Notes: generated from the letters alone by a model not told the origin. 40,326 bases of DNA from Oscillospiraceae bacterium (GCA_017848115.1 JAGAKZ010000019.1:1-40326), one strand, 5' to 3'; positions 17,104-26,778 are shown, numbered from the stretch's first letter. Program-made: numbers and translations.

Positions 17104-17166
17104 AAGAATTTGATAAGAATTTGATAAGGATACGATAAAGAACATTTTTTTGAAATATGGTATACT
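17104..17166 (+). promoter_or_regulatory. Three 11-bp direct repeats before an extended -10 promoter
   Basis: AAGAATTTGAT (17104), AAGAATTTGAT (17115) and AAGGATACGAT (17126) repeat in phase at 11 bp, one helical turn. They are followed by TGG-TATACT (-10 at 17161-17166) with no recognisable -35 box. Head-to-tail repeats with a weak -35 are typical of activation by OmpR-type response regulators. This site is about 170 nt upstream of the exporter operon and probably controls it. Confidence 0.6.
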
Positions 17167-17255
17167 AAAAATACAGTAAAAACAGTAAAGCTATTGAAAG
17201 GAGTGTCTGTATATAGATTTTAGTGTTACATAATGGACATATTTCTTGATAAATA

Positions 17256-17284
17256 TTGACTAATTTTAAAAAATAAGTTATGAT
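17256..17284 (+). promoter_or_regulatory. Second promoter of the exporter operon
   Basis: TTGACT at 17256-17261, 17-nt spacer, TATGAT at 17279-17284. It lies about 50 nt before the first start codon and would give basal expression independent of the direct repeats upstream. Confidence 0.6.
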
Positions 17285-17335
17285 AATAATATGTCATTTT
17301 ATTGATAAAAATTCATAACAAGAAAGGAAAATAAC

Positions 17336-18751
17336 ATGAAGAAAAAACTTTTAAAAGCAATAGCACTTATAGGTGCAAGCTGTATTCTTTTTACAGGGTG
17401 TGATGAATCGGAGGCAGAAACTCTGAAAGTTGCAAATGTTACACCGTACTCCAAAAATGATCTTGAGAAAACCATGATCGTAAACGGTGTTGTAGAGAGT
17501 GCAGTCAAAGATTCTGTTATAACTACAGAACTTACCGAGTATAAGGTAACAGCACTCCATTACAAACTGGGTGACTATGTAAATGCCGGAGATATAGTCT
17601 GCGAACTCGATACTACAGAACTTGAAAAAGAGATAGCAGAACTTGAAAAAGAGATAGCAGATTCTGATGAGCTTTCAAATTACAGATACCAGCAGATGCA
17701 GGAAGGTGTAAGCAAGGCACAAAAACAGGCTGATCTTGATTTACAGGCAGCACAGAAGAAAATAGATGACGAACAGGCAAACCGCGATACGCTTCAGCAA
17801 CAGTATGAAGAAAATATGGCTGCATACAATGAAATGGCTGCCGAGATCGAAAAAATAAGAGAACAGATGAGCGGAGAGCTTACTGAAGAACAAAGAGAAC
17901 TTTATGATCAGCAGTATGCAACAATGATGGAAACTTCCGAGAAGTTTATGATGGCATATGAAACTGCACAGGCACAGATAAGAGAATCAGATTCACAGTT
18001 AGAAATATATAAAAATGCATTTGATTCATTAAAGATAAGAGTAGAAAGCGATATTAATTCTGCAATATTTGAGAGAGATACATATTCACTTCAGGACAAT
18101 GCTTCTACAGAAAAACAGAAGGAACTTGATGAACTTAGAGAAAAACTTGAAAATACAAAAGTAAAAGCTGAAAGAGGCGGAGTTATTTCAAATATCGCTG
18201 TTGAAGTAGGAAAAAAATGCGAATCAGGACTGATAATGACTATTCAGAGTACCGATGATATCTGTATTCACACAGTTATTTCAGAAGAAGATCTGCTTTC
18301 TGTAGAGAGCGGAATGCGTGCAGTAGTTGAAATAAAAGCAAAGTCAGATGAGGAGTTTGAAGGTAAGGTAGACAGAGTACTCGATATAAAAACAAATGAT
18401 GGTTTTGACGGATATATCAAAGTAGATGATACAAAGGATTTTCGTATCGGTATGAATGCAACTGTTGAAATATTCACAATAGATGAAAAAGATGTTTTAT
18501 CAGTATCAAGAACATCTGTATTTAAAAACGATGAAGAACAAGATTGTGTATATAAAGCAACAGAAAATGATGACGGAACATATAAAATCGAAGAAATACC
18601 TGTAGAAACAGGCCTTGAAACTATAAAATATACAGAAGTAAAAAGCAGTGAGCTTTCAGAAGGCGACTATATAGTATCAACTCCTTCAAAATTTGATGAT
18701 GGTGAGATCGTAGAAGTAAAAGTAAAATCCACAGAAAAAGAAGGAGAATAA
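17336..18751 (+). CDS. MacA-like membrane fusion lipoprotein (exporter adaptor 1)
   Basis: A 471-residue adaptor of the HlyD/MacA family, expected to sit outside the cell membrane and connect to a MacB-type ABC permease. It has a lipoprotein signal with lipobox LFTGC (Cys near residue 21), a biotinyl-lipoyl-like half-motif (VTALHYKLGDYVNAGDIVCELD), a long coiled coil (about 90-265, Glu/Gln/Lys-rich), the second lipoyl half (VKAERGGVISNIAVEVGKKC) and beta-barrel and membrane-proximal domains. A short duplication, ELEKEIAELEKEIA, lies at the start of the coiled coil. The ribosome binding site AGAAAGGA supports the start. First gene of a six-gene operon with tight spacing. Confidence 0.88.
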   Translation: MKKKLLKAIALIGASCILFTGCDESEAETLKVANVTPYSKNDLEKTMIVNGVVESAVKDSVITTELTEYKVTALHYKLGDYVNAGDIVCELDTTELEKEIAELEKEIADSDELSNYRYQQMQEGVSKAQKQADLDLQAAQKKIDDEQANRDTLQQQYEENMAAYNEMAAEIEKIREQMSGELTEEQRELYDQQYATMMETSEKFMMAYETAQAQIRESDSQLEIYKNAFDSLKIRVESDINSAIFERDTYSLQDNASTEKQKELDELREKLENTKVKAERGGVISNIAVEVGKKCESGLIMTIQSTDDICIHTVISEEDLLSVESGMRAVVEIKAKSDEEFEGKVDRVLDIKTNDGFDGYIKVDDTKDFRIGMNATVEIFTIDEKDVLSVSRTSVFKNDEEQDCVYKATENDDGTYKIEEIPVETGLETIKYTEVKSSELSEGDYIVSTPSKFDDGEIVEVKVKSTEKEGE

Positions 18752-18756
18752 GTATT

Positions 18757-19476
18757 ATGTCAGATAGCAAAAAGTCCGTAGTAAATATGTCGGGCATAAT
18801 AAAAAGATTTTATATAGGTATGCCAAACGAACTGCAGATATTAAATGGTATAGACCTTGATATAAAAGAGGGCGAATTTGTAGCGATAGTCGGTGAATCA
18901 GGTTCAGGTAAAAGTACGATGATGAATATTATAGGTGCACTTGACAGACCGACAGAAGGAAAATATTTTTTCAACGGCGAGGATATAAGCAAACTCAGCG
19001 ATAAAAAACTCAGTAAGATACGTAACAAGGAAATAGGTTTTGTTTTTCAGAACTTCAATCTCGTTCCAAGAACATCAGCTTTGAAAAATGTCGAGTTACC
19101 TATGATGTACGCAGGAATAAAACGCCGTGAAAGAACAAAGCGTGCAAAAGAACTTTTAAAAACTGTAGGTATGGAAGAACGTTCGGATCACAATCCTAAT
19201 GAACTTTCAGGTGGTCAGAAACAGAGAGTGGCTATAGCAAGAGCAATGGCAAACGATCCTTCAATAATACTTGCCGATGAGCCGACAGGTGCGCTTGATA
19301 CAAAGACAGGGCGTATCGTTATGGATATTTTTCACGAACTTCACCGCTCAGGTAAAACTATAATCCTTATAACACACAGTCCGGAACTTGCAAAGGAAAC
19401 AGAGCGTATCATTACCATTTCAGACGGAAATATAATTTCCGATACTGCCGGAGGTGCTGTAAATGGGGCTGATTGA
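18757..19476 (+). CDS. MacB/LolD-type ABC transporter ATPase
   Basis: A 239-residue ATP-binding subunit. Walker A GESGSGKST, Q-loop FVFQNFNLVP, signature LSGGQKQR, Walker B ILADEPTGALD and switch His in LITHS are all present, so it should be active. The sequence is typical of exporters that work with FtsX-fold permeases. It is the only ATPase of the operon and therefore probably powers both permeases. It starts 5 nt after the adaptor, and its 3' end overlaps the permease start by 14 nt. Confidence 0.95.
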   Translation: MSDSKKSVVNMSGIIKRFYIGMPNELQILNGIDLDIKEGEFVAIVGESGSGKSTMMNIIGALDRPTEGKYFFNGEDISKLSDKKLSKIRNKEIGFVFQNFNLVPRTSALKNVELPMMYAGIKRRERTKRAKELLKTVGMEERSDHNPNELSGGQKQRVAIARAMANDPSIILADEPTGALDTKTGRIVMDIFHELHRSGKTIILITHSPELAKETERIITISDGNIISDTAGGAVNGAD

Positions 19477-20839
19477 GAACATTAGTCAAGCGATAAAAAC
19501 AATAAAATCAAATTCAAAACGTTCTGCACTGACTATGATAGGAATAGTGATCGGTCTTACATCTGTTATAACGATAGTTTCAGCAGGTAGTCTTATATCT
19601 GATATTGTAAACGGCCTTTTATCAAGTATGATAAAAGAAACTTTGATTTCTGTTGAAATTCAATCAGAAAATGATGCTATGTTATATGATGAATCGGAGA
19701 AATATTATCTGACCGAAGATGAGAAAAAAGAATTTGAAGATAACGCTCCCGATAGTATATACGGTGTTTTATCGATTTCATGGAGATTAGAAGGAAAGGT
19801 GTATACTGATAATAGTCATTATTCACTTGCAAGGGTATCTGGTGTATCATCGGCATATTCGCAGCTTCGACAGGTTAATATTACAGAAGGAAGATATCTT
19901 AGCAAAAGTGACTGTGACAAAGCAAGCAACGTTATTGTAATTTCCGATATAGCTGCAAGAAACTGTTTTGGTTCAGAAAAAAATGCTATAGGTAAAACGA
20001 TATCAATAAATCTTAATCAGAACGAAATGAAACAGGAAAAACTGGTATGTGCAGATTGTGTAGTAGTCGGTATATACAAATATGAGGATAAATATGAAAA
20101 GACAAAAAGGATAAATGATATCAGAAACTTTTCGACAGATATGTTTATGCCATACACAACTATGGACAATCTGGTTGTAATGCCAACAAAGCTTTCTCCT
20201 GAACTTTCAAACACATATAGCGTACTTCTTGTAGCGGCAAAAGATTCTGATTCGATCCCTGATGCGATGCGATATATCAATGATTTTATGAGAGACAGAT
20301 TTCCGGGTGATGAGGATTATAGTTATACTTGCAACCAACTTTTACCAGAAGAAGCGCAATCTATGATCGATACTGTTGTGATGGCAATAACTGCAGTGTT
20401 TGTGGCTATAGGAGGTATCTCGCTTGTCGTTGGCGGAATAGGTCTTATGAATACCATGCTTGTAAGCGTAACGGAACGAACAAAGGAAATAGGTATAAAG
20501 AAAGCGCTTGGTGCAAAAAAGAGTACAATAAGATTACAGTTTCTTATTGAATCGGCAACGATATGTCTTATTGCCTGTGCTATAGGTGTATTGGTTTCAT
20601 CTGTTATCTTAACCGTACTTGATACAAAGTTTTATGATCTGATTGATATGGTACCCAAAAAAGTATTATACGGTGATCTCAGATATTATATTGAAAACAC
20701 TGAAATTCATATAGAAGTATCATCGGTAGCCGTTATTGTATCAACATTGTTTTCAGTTGCAGTCGGTGTTATTTTTGGATATTATCCTGCAAACAAGGGT
20801 GCGAAGATGCAGCCTGTAGACGCTTTGAGATATGAATAA
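19463..20839 (+). CDS. MacB-like ABC transporter permease 1
   Basis: A 458-residue FtsX/MacB-type permease: one N-terminal membrane segment (about 22-44, SALTMIGIVIGLTSVITIV), a large extracytoplasmic MacB core domain (about 45-290) and three C-terminal membrane segments with the conserved cytoplasmic loop MLVSVTERTKEIGIKKALGA. It ends in the family-typical VDALRYE. GGAGGT lies upstream inside the ATPase gene, indicating coupled translation. Confidence 0.92.
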   Translation: MGLIENISQAIKTIKSNSKRSALTMIGIVIGLTSVITIVSAGSLISDIVNGLLSSMIKETLISVEIQSENDAMLYDESEKYYLTEDEKKEFEDNAPDSIYGVLSISWRLEGKVYTDNSHYSLARVSGVSSAYSQLRQVNITEGRYLSKSDCDKASNVIVISDIAARNCFGSEKNAIGKTISINLNQNEMKQEKLVCADCVVVGIYKYEDKYEKTKRINDIRNFSTDMFMPYTTMDNLVVMPTKLSPELSNTYSVLLVAAKDSDSIPDAMRYINDFMRDRFPGDEDYSYTCNQLLPEEAQSMIDTVVMAITAVFVAIGGISLVVGGIGLMNTMLVSVTERTKEIGIKKALGAKKSTIRLQFLIESATICLIACAIGVLVSSVILTVLDTKFYDLIDMVPKKVLYGDLRYYIENTEIHIEVSSVAVIVSTLFSVAVGVIFGYYPANKGAKMQPVDALRYE

Positions 20840-20864
20840 AGCAGAAAGGAAAGTCACATAATAA

Positions 20865-22208
20865 ATGAAGACAAAAAAATATAAAAGAAAAAAGAAAATC
20901 ATAAGAAAAATAGTGGCAGGCGTTGCAGTTGTCGCTTTCTTTGGTTGGTTTATCTCGCTTCGTATAAATAATGAGCAGAGTGTGGGTTATGATATGGTTT
21001 TAGCTTATGAAAAACATGACCTCAGCACATATGTAAATGCGTCGGGAACAGTTGTACTGAGTGATTCACAGACTGTATCTGCAGAAGTTACCCAGAAGAT
21101 AAAAAAGCTTAACTTTAAAGTAGGCGATACAGTAAATGAAGGCGATGTTCTCTGTGAATTTGATAGTGAAATGCTTGATGAGCAGATCGCAAGATATGAA
21201 AAACTTATAAATGACGCAAAAACACTTGAGCAGTTACAAGATAATAACGGAGCAAATTCACAGCAGTATGCAAAACAGCTTGCTGATATTTCTGTTGAAA
21301 GTGCAAAGATAGCACTTGATGCCGCACAGAATGAGTATGATACAGCTTATTCAAAATACAGTGAATATTATCAGATATATTATAATTCTACAGATGCTGC
21401 CGAATCTGATCTTTACTATAATATGTACAAACAGTATGAGGCAAGTCTTGAACCATTGAGTTTACAGCTTCAGATGGCGCAGAATGAATATAACAGTGTA
21501 CTTGAACAGAAGACAGAGACGCTTGATCAGATATCGGAAAGCAATTATCTGAAAAAATTTCAGTCATCGGAAATAGAAAAGTATCAGGAAACACTTGATG
21601 AGCTGAAAAGACAGCGTGAGCATATTGTGGTTACAGCACCAAGATCAGGTATAGTTACAGACTGTTATGTAAATGAAGGTTCTTTTACAAATGAAGGTGA
21701 ACTTTTTAAGATAGGTACATTCGGAGATTATAAGGTTGAGGCAGTTATCACCGACAGAGATATACTTAATGTTAAGGTCGGAGATGAGGTTTATTTCACA
21801 ACTGTTCTTACAGGCGATATGGAGATAAGCGGATATATTGAAAGCATTTCAGAATATTTTAATGGCTTTGGTTATTCGGCTACTGTAAAGATTACTGACA
21901 GTGATGCAATGAAACTTTTAAAGCCAAATATAAATACTGCAGTAAGAGTTTATACAAATAAGGCAGATGAGCTTTATTCTGTTGCATATGATGCTATAGA
22001 ACAGGACGAAAACGGAAACAGTTATGTACTAAGAGCAGTTGAAAACGATGGTCAGTTTACAGCTCAGAAGGTTGAAGTGCAGACGGGAATAGAGTCTGAT
22101 TTTTACGTTGAGATAGTTTCTTCCGATCTTAAAGAAGGTGATCTGGTGGTATGCGGTGATAAGGAGCATAAGGCAGGTGACAGAATAAGATTGAGAGGTG
22201 CTGACTAA
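20865..22208 (+). CDS. MacA-like membrane fusion protein (exporter adaptor 2)
   Basis: A 447-residue adaptor related to the first but not its close copy. It has a basic N-terminus and a membrane anchor (about 14-30) instead of a lipobox, a lipoyl half-motif (INFKVGDTVNEGDVLCEFD-like, near 83-100), a coiled coil (about 105-250), the second lipoyl half (VTAPRSGIVTDCYVNEG) and C-terminal beta domains. AGAAAGGAAAG precedes the start. Its stop codon overlaps the start of the second permease by one base (TAATG), so the two are probably partners. Confidence 0.88.
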   Translation: MKTKKYKRKKKIIRKIVAGVAVVAFFGWFISLRINNEQSVGYDMVLAYEKHDLSTYVNASGTVVLSDSQTVSAEVTQKIKKLNFKVGDTVNEGDVLCEFDSEMLDEQIARYEKLINDAKTLEQLQDNNGANSQQYAKQLADISVESAKIALDAAQNEYDTAYSKYSEYYQIYYNSTDAAESDLYYNMYKQYEASLEPLSLQLQMAQNEYNSVLEQKTETLDQISESNYLKKFQSSEIEKYQETLDELKRQREHIVVTAPRSGIVTDCYVNEGSFTNEGELFKIGTFGDYKVEAVITDRDILNVKVGDEVYFTTVLTGDMEISGYIESISEYFNGFGYSATVKITDSDAMKLLKPNINTAVRVYTNKADELYSVAYDAIEQDENGNSYVLRAVENDGQFTAQKVEVQTGIESDFYVEIVSSDLKEGDLVVCGDKEHKAGDRIRLRGAD

Positions 22209-23518
22209 TGAATATATCAGAATATATTTTTTCTGCTGTACGTTGTCTGTCGGCAAGTAAAATGCGTACATTCCTTACTACTCTAGGAATTATTGTCGGC
22301 ATCAGCTCTGTAATTCTTATAAATACACTTGGCGAATCACTCAGCAAAACTATAGAAAATGTTATATATTCGTTGCTTTCAGGAAACGAAGTATATATCA
22401 GTGTAGAGCCTAGTGAAGACAATACCGATGTAGAATATGATGAATACGGATATCCTATATATGACCATGATGTGTATTTTGATCAGCAGACAATTGAAGA
22501 ATATGATAAAATGTATGAGGGACAGATCGAAAGAGTTCTTGATTTTTATGAATATTCGATTAATGGAACAATTCAGACGGATAGCGGAGAAAGCATTAAT
22601 GTCAGTGCTTCTCCTGTTTCTCCTTCATGTCTTAATTATTATGGATTAAAAATAAAAGAAGGACGATTTGTAAGTCATGATGATGTGGATAAGTCACTTT
22701 CGACTATTGTTATAGATCAGAAAGTAGCTAATAAATACTTTGGTGGTGATGCTCTCGGTAAGAAACTTGAAATCAAGTCACAGGACGGTAATGTATATTC
22801 ATTTACAGTTGTAGGTGTGCTTGAGGAATCTGCTGAGGATGTTATGATGGGAATGTCTTCGGAAAGTAGTCCGTCAAGGCTCTATATACCATACACATGT
22901 GGTCTGGATATAAACCAGATTTCGCTTGAAAATTTTGCGTTTAATTATATCGACTATTCTATAAAGAATATAGAAGATGAAGAACAGTTCAAGGAAGATA
23001 CCGAGGAATATTTTGATGCTGTTTTTGAAGGAACCGGTTTTGAAACCGAAGTTACTTTTCTAACAGATAATATTAAAACTATCGATAAAATAATAGATAT
23101 CATAACAACTGTAATAGCTGTTATAGCTGCTGTTTCTCTGCTGGTAGGCGGTATAGGTGTAATGAATGTAATGCTCGTAAGCGTAACAGAAAGAACTATG
23201 GAAATAGGTGTACGTAAAGCGATGGGAGCAGAAAATAAATCTATATGTATACAGTTTATAATTGAGTCAATAATCATATCATTGATAGGTTCGGTTCTCG
23301 GCATAATCTGGGGACTTATGCAGTCGAAAATACTTGCCATTGCTGTTGTAAAGCTGACTTCGGATCTCCCTGTAGCGATTACTGTTGAGCTTGCAGTTCC
23401 GTATGGCTGGATAATCGGAGCAGTAATATTCTCATTTGCAGTAGGTATAATTTTTGGCGTTTATCCGGCATACAAGGCATCTAAAATGGAGGTAGTCGAT
23501 GCACTCAGATATGAATAA
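22208..23518 (+). CDS. MacB-like ABC transporter permease 2
   Basis: A 436-residue FtsX/MacB-type permease with the same layout as permease 1: N-terminal membrane segment (about 18-40), acidic extracytoplasmic domain, and three C-terminal membrane segments around MLVSVTERTMEIGVRKAMGA, ending VVDALRYE. It has no ATPase of its own and probably shares the one at 18.8 kb, either as a heteromer with permease 1 or as a second complex. Its last 20 bases contain the start of the next gene, whose GGAGGT site also lies inside this gene. Confidence 0.92.
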   Translation: MNISEYIFSAVRCLSASKMRTFLTTLGIIVGISSVILINTLGESLSKTIENVIYSLLSGNEVYISVEPSEDNTDVEYDEYGYPIYDHDVYFDQQTIEEYDKMYEGQIERVLDFYEYSINGTIQTDSGESINVSASPVSPSCLNYYGLKIKEGRFVSHDDVDKSLSTIVIDQKVANKYFGGDALGKKLEIKSQDGNVYSFTVVGVLEESAEDVMMGMSSESSPSRLYIPYTCGLDINQISLENFAFNYIDYSIKNIEDEEQFKEDTEEYFDAVFEGTGFETEVTFLTDNIKTIDKIIDIITTVIAVIAAVSLLVGGIGVMNVMLVSVTERTMEIGVRKAMGAENKSICIQFIIESIIISLIGSVLGIIWGLMQSKILAIAVVKLTSDLPVAITVELAVPYGWIIGAVIFSFAVGIIFGVYPAYKASKMEVVDALRYE

Positions 23519-25271
23519 GGAATATTATACAAATGCCCTTGAACGATCTAAAGCAGAAGAAAAAGAACTTAAAGCAAAATTTGAAAAGATAAGTTTTTTA
23601 AGACTTTTTATTGTAATATCCGCAATACTTACAGCCGCATTGTTAAAAACAATGTGGCTTTTGCCGGTATTTATAGCAGCTTTTATATATTGTGTAAATC
23701 TTCATATAAAAAACGAAAAGTCAGAAGCTCTCTGCAGAGCAAAGCAAAAAGTTATATGTTCATACATCTCAAGGTATGACGGTACGTGGAAAGAACGTGA
23801 AGAAGACGGTGCAGAATTTTTTGATGACAGTTTTCATCAGGGAAGAGATCTTGATATTTCGGGAAAAGCGTCACTTTATAAACTTATATGTTCAGCGTAC
23901 ACTTTCAAGGGTAAAAAGAAACTTGCAGATATTCTTCAGAGAGGCTGTAAGAGCGTAGAAGAAATCTATGAAAATCAGTCAGCGGTAAAGGAACTTTTTG
24001 AAAACAGAGTATTTTCAGAAAATTTTGAATACCGTCTTGCAATGACAGACAACAGGAAAAGAAAAGACACAGGTGTTTTTTTAGACTGCAAAAATCTAAA
24101 AAAAAGCAGTACTTTTATAAATATGCTGTCATTTATTCTTCCTGTTGTAACTATACTTTCAGCAATAATGTTTTTCTTTGATATATATCCTCAGATAACC
24201 GCTATATCAGCACTTATATCAGCGGCTGTAAGCTTTGTTCTCTGCTGTATAATAAATTCGGTAAACGGTGGTTTACTGCGTGAACTTGAAATGATAAAAA
24301 ACAGGATATATTCATACTATGAAGTTATAAATGAAATAGAAAAAGAAAACTTTAAAAGTGAAAAACTAAAAAATATCAAAGAAAATCTTAAAGCTGACAA
24401 TGTTTCTTTACAAATAAAAAATCTTGTAAAGATAGCCGATCGTGCCGAGATTCGCTCAAACTTTTTTGCATCATTTTTTCTGAATGCAATTTTTATGTGG
24501 GATATACACTGCATGAGAAATTTTGAAAAATGGGCAGAGAAAAACGGTGACAAAACTGATACATGGCTTGACCATGTAGCCGAATTTGAAATGCTCATAA
24601 GTCTGTGTGTTGTGCAGATTATTTCAGAATGCACCTATCCTGAGATAACAGTCAGCAAGACACCTTTTATTGAGTTTGAAAATCTTCGCCATACGCTTAT
24701 TTCACCTGAAACTGTAAAAGGAAATTCGTCAAAGTTTACGTCATCTTCTGTTATAGTTACAGGTTCAAATATGTCTGGTAAAACCACATTTATACGAAGT
24801 ATAGGTCTTGCACTCATTCTTGCAAATGCAGGAGCGCCGGTTACTGCTGACAGTTTTTCTGCATCATTTATGAGTGTTATGACATCTATAAAAACAGAGG
24901 ATAGTGTAAGTGAGGGCATATCAACATTTTATGCAGAGCTTGTAAGAGTAAAACATATGGTTGAAGTGTCTTCGGAAAACAGACTTTTTCTTATGCTTAT
25001 AGATGAGATTTTTAAGGGTACAAATTCAAAAGACCGTATAGTCTGTGCAATAGAAACTATAAAAAGACTGTCGCGTGAAAACACAATAGTTATGGTTACA
25101 ACTCATGACTTTGAACTTTGTTCGACGGATTTTGGTGTAAGCAAGACAATAAATCTTCATTTTTCAGAATACTATGAAGATGACAAAATAAAGTTCGACT
25201 ATAAACTAAAAGAGGGACGATGTCATACTACAAATGCACAGGCACTGTTAAAGATGGTCGGAATAGTATAA
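23499..25271 (+). CDS. Membrane-anchored MutS-family ATPase
   Basis: A 590-residue protein with a MutS-type C-terminal ATPase: Walker A GSNMSGKTT (422-430), Walker B LIDE with D502/E503, the GTNSKDR trans-acting segment and a VTTHD switch. Two hydrophobic segments lie near residues 31-65 and two more near 210-255, so it is probably membrane-bound. The N-terminal mismatch-recognition domain of MutS is absent, so mismatch repair is unlikely. The start at 23499 has GGAGGT 5 nt upstream inside the permease gene and overlaps it by 20 bp; ATG 23511 is an alternative. Its function is unknown. Coupling to the exporter genes suggests a role at the membrane. Confidence 0.85.
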   Translation: MHSDMNKEYYTNALERSKAEEKELKAKFEKISFLRLFIVISAILTAALLKTMWLLPVFIAAFIYCVNLHIKNEKSEALCRAKQKVICSYISRYDGTWKEREEDGAEFFDDSFHQGRDLDISGKASLYKLICSAYTFKGKKKLADILQRGCKSVEEIYENQSAVKELFENRVFSENFEYRLAMTDNRKRKDTGVFLDCKNLKKSSTFINMLSFILPVVTILSAIMFFFDIYPQITAISALISAAVSFVLCCIINSVNGGLLRELEMIKNRIYSYYEVINEIEKENFKSEKLKNIKENLKADNVSLQIKNLVKIADRAEIRSNFFASFFLNAIFMWDIHCMRNFEKWAEKNGDKTDTWLDHVAEFEMLISLCVVQIISECTYPEITVSKTPFIEFENLRHTLISPETVKGNSSKFTSSSVIVTGSNMSGKTTFIRSIGLALILANAGAPVTADSFSASFMSVMTSIKTEDSVSEGISTFYAELVRVKHMVEVSSENRLFLMLIDEIFKGTNSKDRIVCAIETIKRLSRENTIVMVTTHDFELCSTDFGVSKTINLHFSEYYEDDKIKFDYKLKEGRCHTTNAQALLKMVGIV

Positions 25272-25316
25272 AAAAACGTTTCACATCATTGTTATTTTCT
25301 GATGTGAAACGTTTTT
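25272..25316. terminator. Bidirectional terminator between the MutS-like and AGCS genes
   Basis: A perfect 17-bp stem (25272-25288 with 25300-25316) with A-run and T-run flanks on both sides and an 11-nt loop. It serves the converging genes on both strands. Confidence 0.93.
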
Positions 25317-25317
25317 A

Positions 25318-26706
25318 TTATTTTTCAATTATCGGTACAGGAGTGGTATCTTCCTTATCGATATCATTTATGTATTTTTTTGTTTCTTCTTTTATAACGT
25401 TAGAAAGAAGGATTATGGCAACAAGGTTTGGAATAGCCATAAATGCGTTGAGGACGTTTGCGATATCCCATACAAGGTCAATTGAAACAACAGCGGCAAG
25501 AGCAACTGTAATTATAAATATTATTTTGTATACAAATACACATTTTCTGCCACCTAAGTATTCAACACACTGTTCTCCGTAATATGACCAGCCGAGTGTA
25601 GTAGAGTATGCAAATGATATTATACCAAGTACAAGTATGGTAGGGCCAAGTACAGGTATCTGTGAAAATGCTGCTGTAGTAAGCTGTCCGCCGTTTTCGA
25701 TATCGGAAATATTGATATCAGGATTTTTGAGAATGGTTGAAACTATCATGAGACCTGTCATAAGACATACAACAACAGTATCCCAGAATGTACCTGTTGA
25801 TGATACGAGTGCCTGACGTACAGAATTTTTTGTTTTTGCGGCTGAAGCAACAAGAGGAGCAGAACCCATACCGGATTCATTTGAAAAAAGTCCTCGTGCT
25901 ATACCATATCTTGCAGCTATCATGATACCCTGGCCTATAAGACCACCACCTACAGCCCCCGGAGTAAAGGCAAGCTTTACGATACAGCTTATAGCAGGAA
26001 TTATAAAATCATAGTTCATTGTCAGAATAACAAGACAACCTAGAACATAGAACAGAGCCATAACAGGAACTAATTTTTCACATACTTTTGAGATGCTTTG
26101 TATACCGCCCATTATTACTACAGCAGTGATGACGGCGGCTGCAAGACCTATTGTCCAGCGTGGTATTGTGATAAAAGTAACATTGTTTTCGATAACTTCA
26201 GCTATTGCATTTATCTGAGTACCACTTCCTATTCCGAATGATGCAAATGCAGCACACAAAGCAAATATTATACCGAGCCATTTCATGTTTAGTCCTCGTT
26301 CAAGTGCGTACATTGCACCGCCGAGCATTTTGCCTTCTTTTGTTTTGACACGATATTTTACTGCGATAAGAGATTCTGCATATTTGGTGGCTATACCAAA
26401 AACACCGGTAAGCCAGCACCAGAGAACAGCACCCGGACCACCAAAATATATAGCAGTTCCCACACCGATAATATTACCCGTGCCGATTGTCGAAGCAAGA
26501 GCTGTTGTGAGCGCCTGGAACTGACTTACATCGCCCGGAGAATCAGGATCTTTGGTAACAGAAAGTTTTATTCCTTTAAATACTTTCCGCTGGATAAATC
26601 CTGTTTTAAAAGTCATAAAGAGGTGCGTTCCGAAAAGAATTATTATCATCGGAACGCCCCACACAATATCATCTATGGACTTTACTATTTTTGATATTGT
26701 TTCCAT
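25318..26706 (-). CDS. Sodium:alanine (AGCS family) amino-acid symporter
   Basis: A 462-residue polytopic membrane protein of the alanine or glycine:cation symporter family. Family signatures seen are FQALTTALASTIGTGNIIGVG near residues 63-83, FGGPGAVLWCWLTGVFG, and the central GLFSNESGMGSAP region. About ten to eleven hydrophobic segments are present, and the length is normal. It imports alanine or glycine with Na+. It is a single-gene unit with its own promoter (26749-26777) and AAAGGAAG ribosome binding site. Confidence 0.95.
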   Translation of the reverse strand: METISKIVKSIDDIVWGVPMIIILFGTHLFMTFKTGFIQRKVFKGIKLSVTKDPDSPGDVSQFQALTTALASTIGTGNIIGVGTAIYFGGPGAVLWCWLTGVFGIATKYAESLIAVKYRVKTKEGKMLGGAMYALERGLNMKWLGIIFALCAAFASFGIGSGTQINAIAEVIENNVTFITIPRWTIGLAAAVITAVVIMGGIQSISKVCEKLVPVMALFYVLGCLVILTMNYDFIIPAISCIVKLAFTPGAVGGGLIGQGIMIAARYGIARGLFSNESGMGSAPLVASAAKTKNSVRQALVSSTGTFWDTVVVCLMTGLMIVSTILKNPDINISDIENGGQLTTAAFSQIPVLGPTILVLGIISFAYSTTLGWSYYGEQCVEYLGGRKCVFVYKIIFIITVALAAVVSIDLVWDIANVLNAFMAIPNLVAIILLSNVIKEETKKYINDIDKEDTTPVPIIEK

Positions 26707-26748
26707 TTTCTAAGAACTTCCTTTCGTTTTTATTTTTCACCTTTTTTA

Positions 26749-26777
26749 ATTATACCATAAAGTATTTGTTGTGACAA
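26749..26777 (-). promoter_or_regulatory. Promoter of the AGCS symporter gene
   Basis: On the minus strand: TTGTCA (26772-26777), 17-nt spacer, TATAAT (26749-26754) with an extended -10 TGG. Confidence 0.8.
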
Positions 26778-26778
26778 T

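Noticed and set aside
17195-17235. Possible short leader peptide after AAAGGAG near 17198-17204
   Set aside because: No ATG, GTG or TTG at suitable spacing opens a convincing frame.
25220-25582. Plus-strand open frame overlapping the end of the MutS-like gene and the AGCS gene
   Set aside because: It is antisense to the well-supported symporter gene and runs through the bidirectional terminator.
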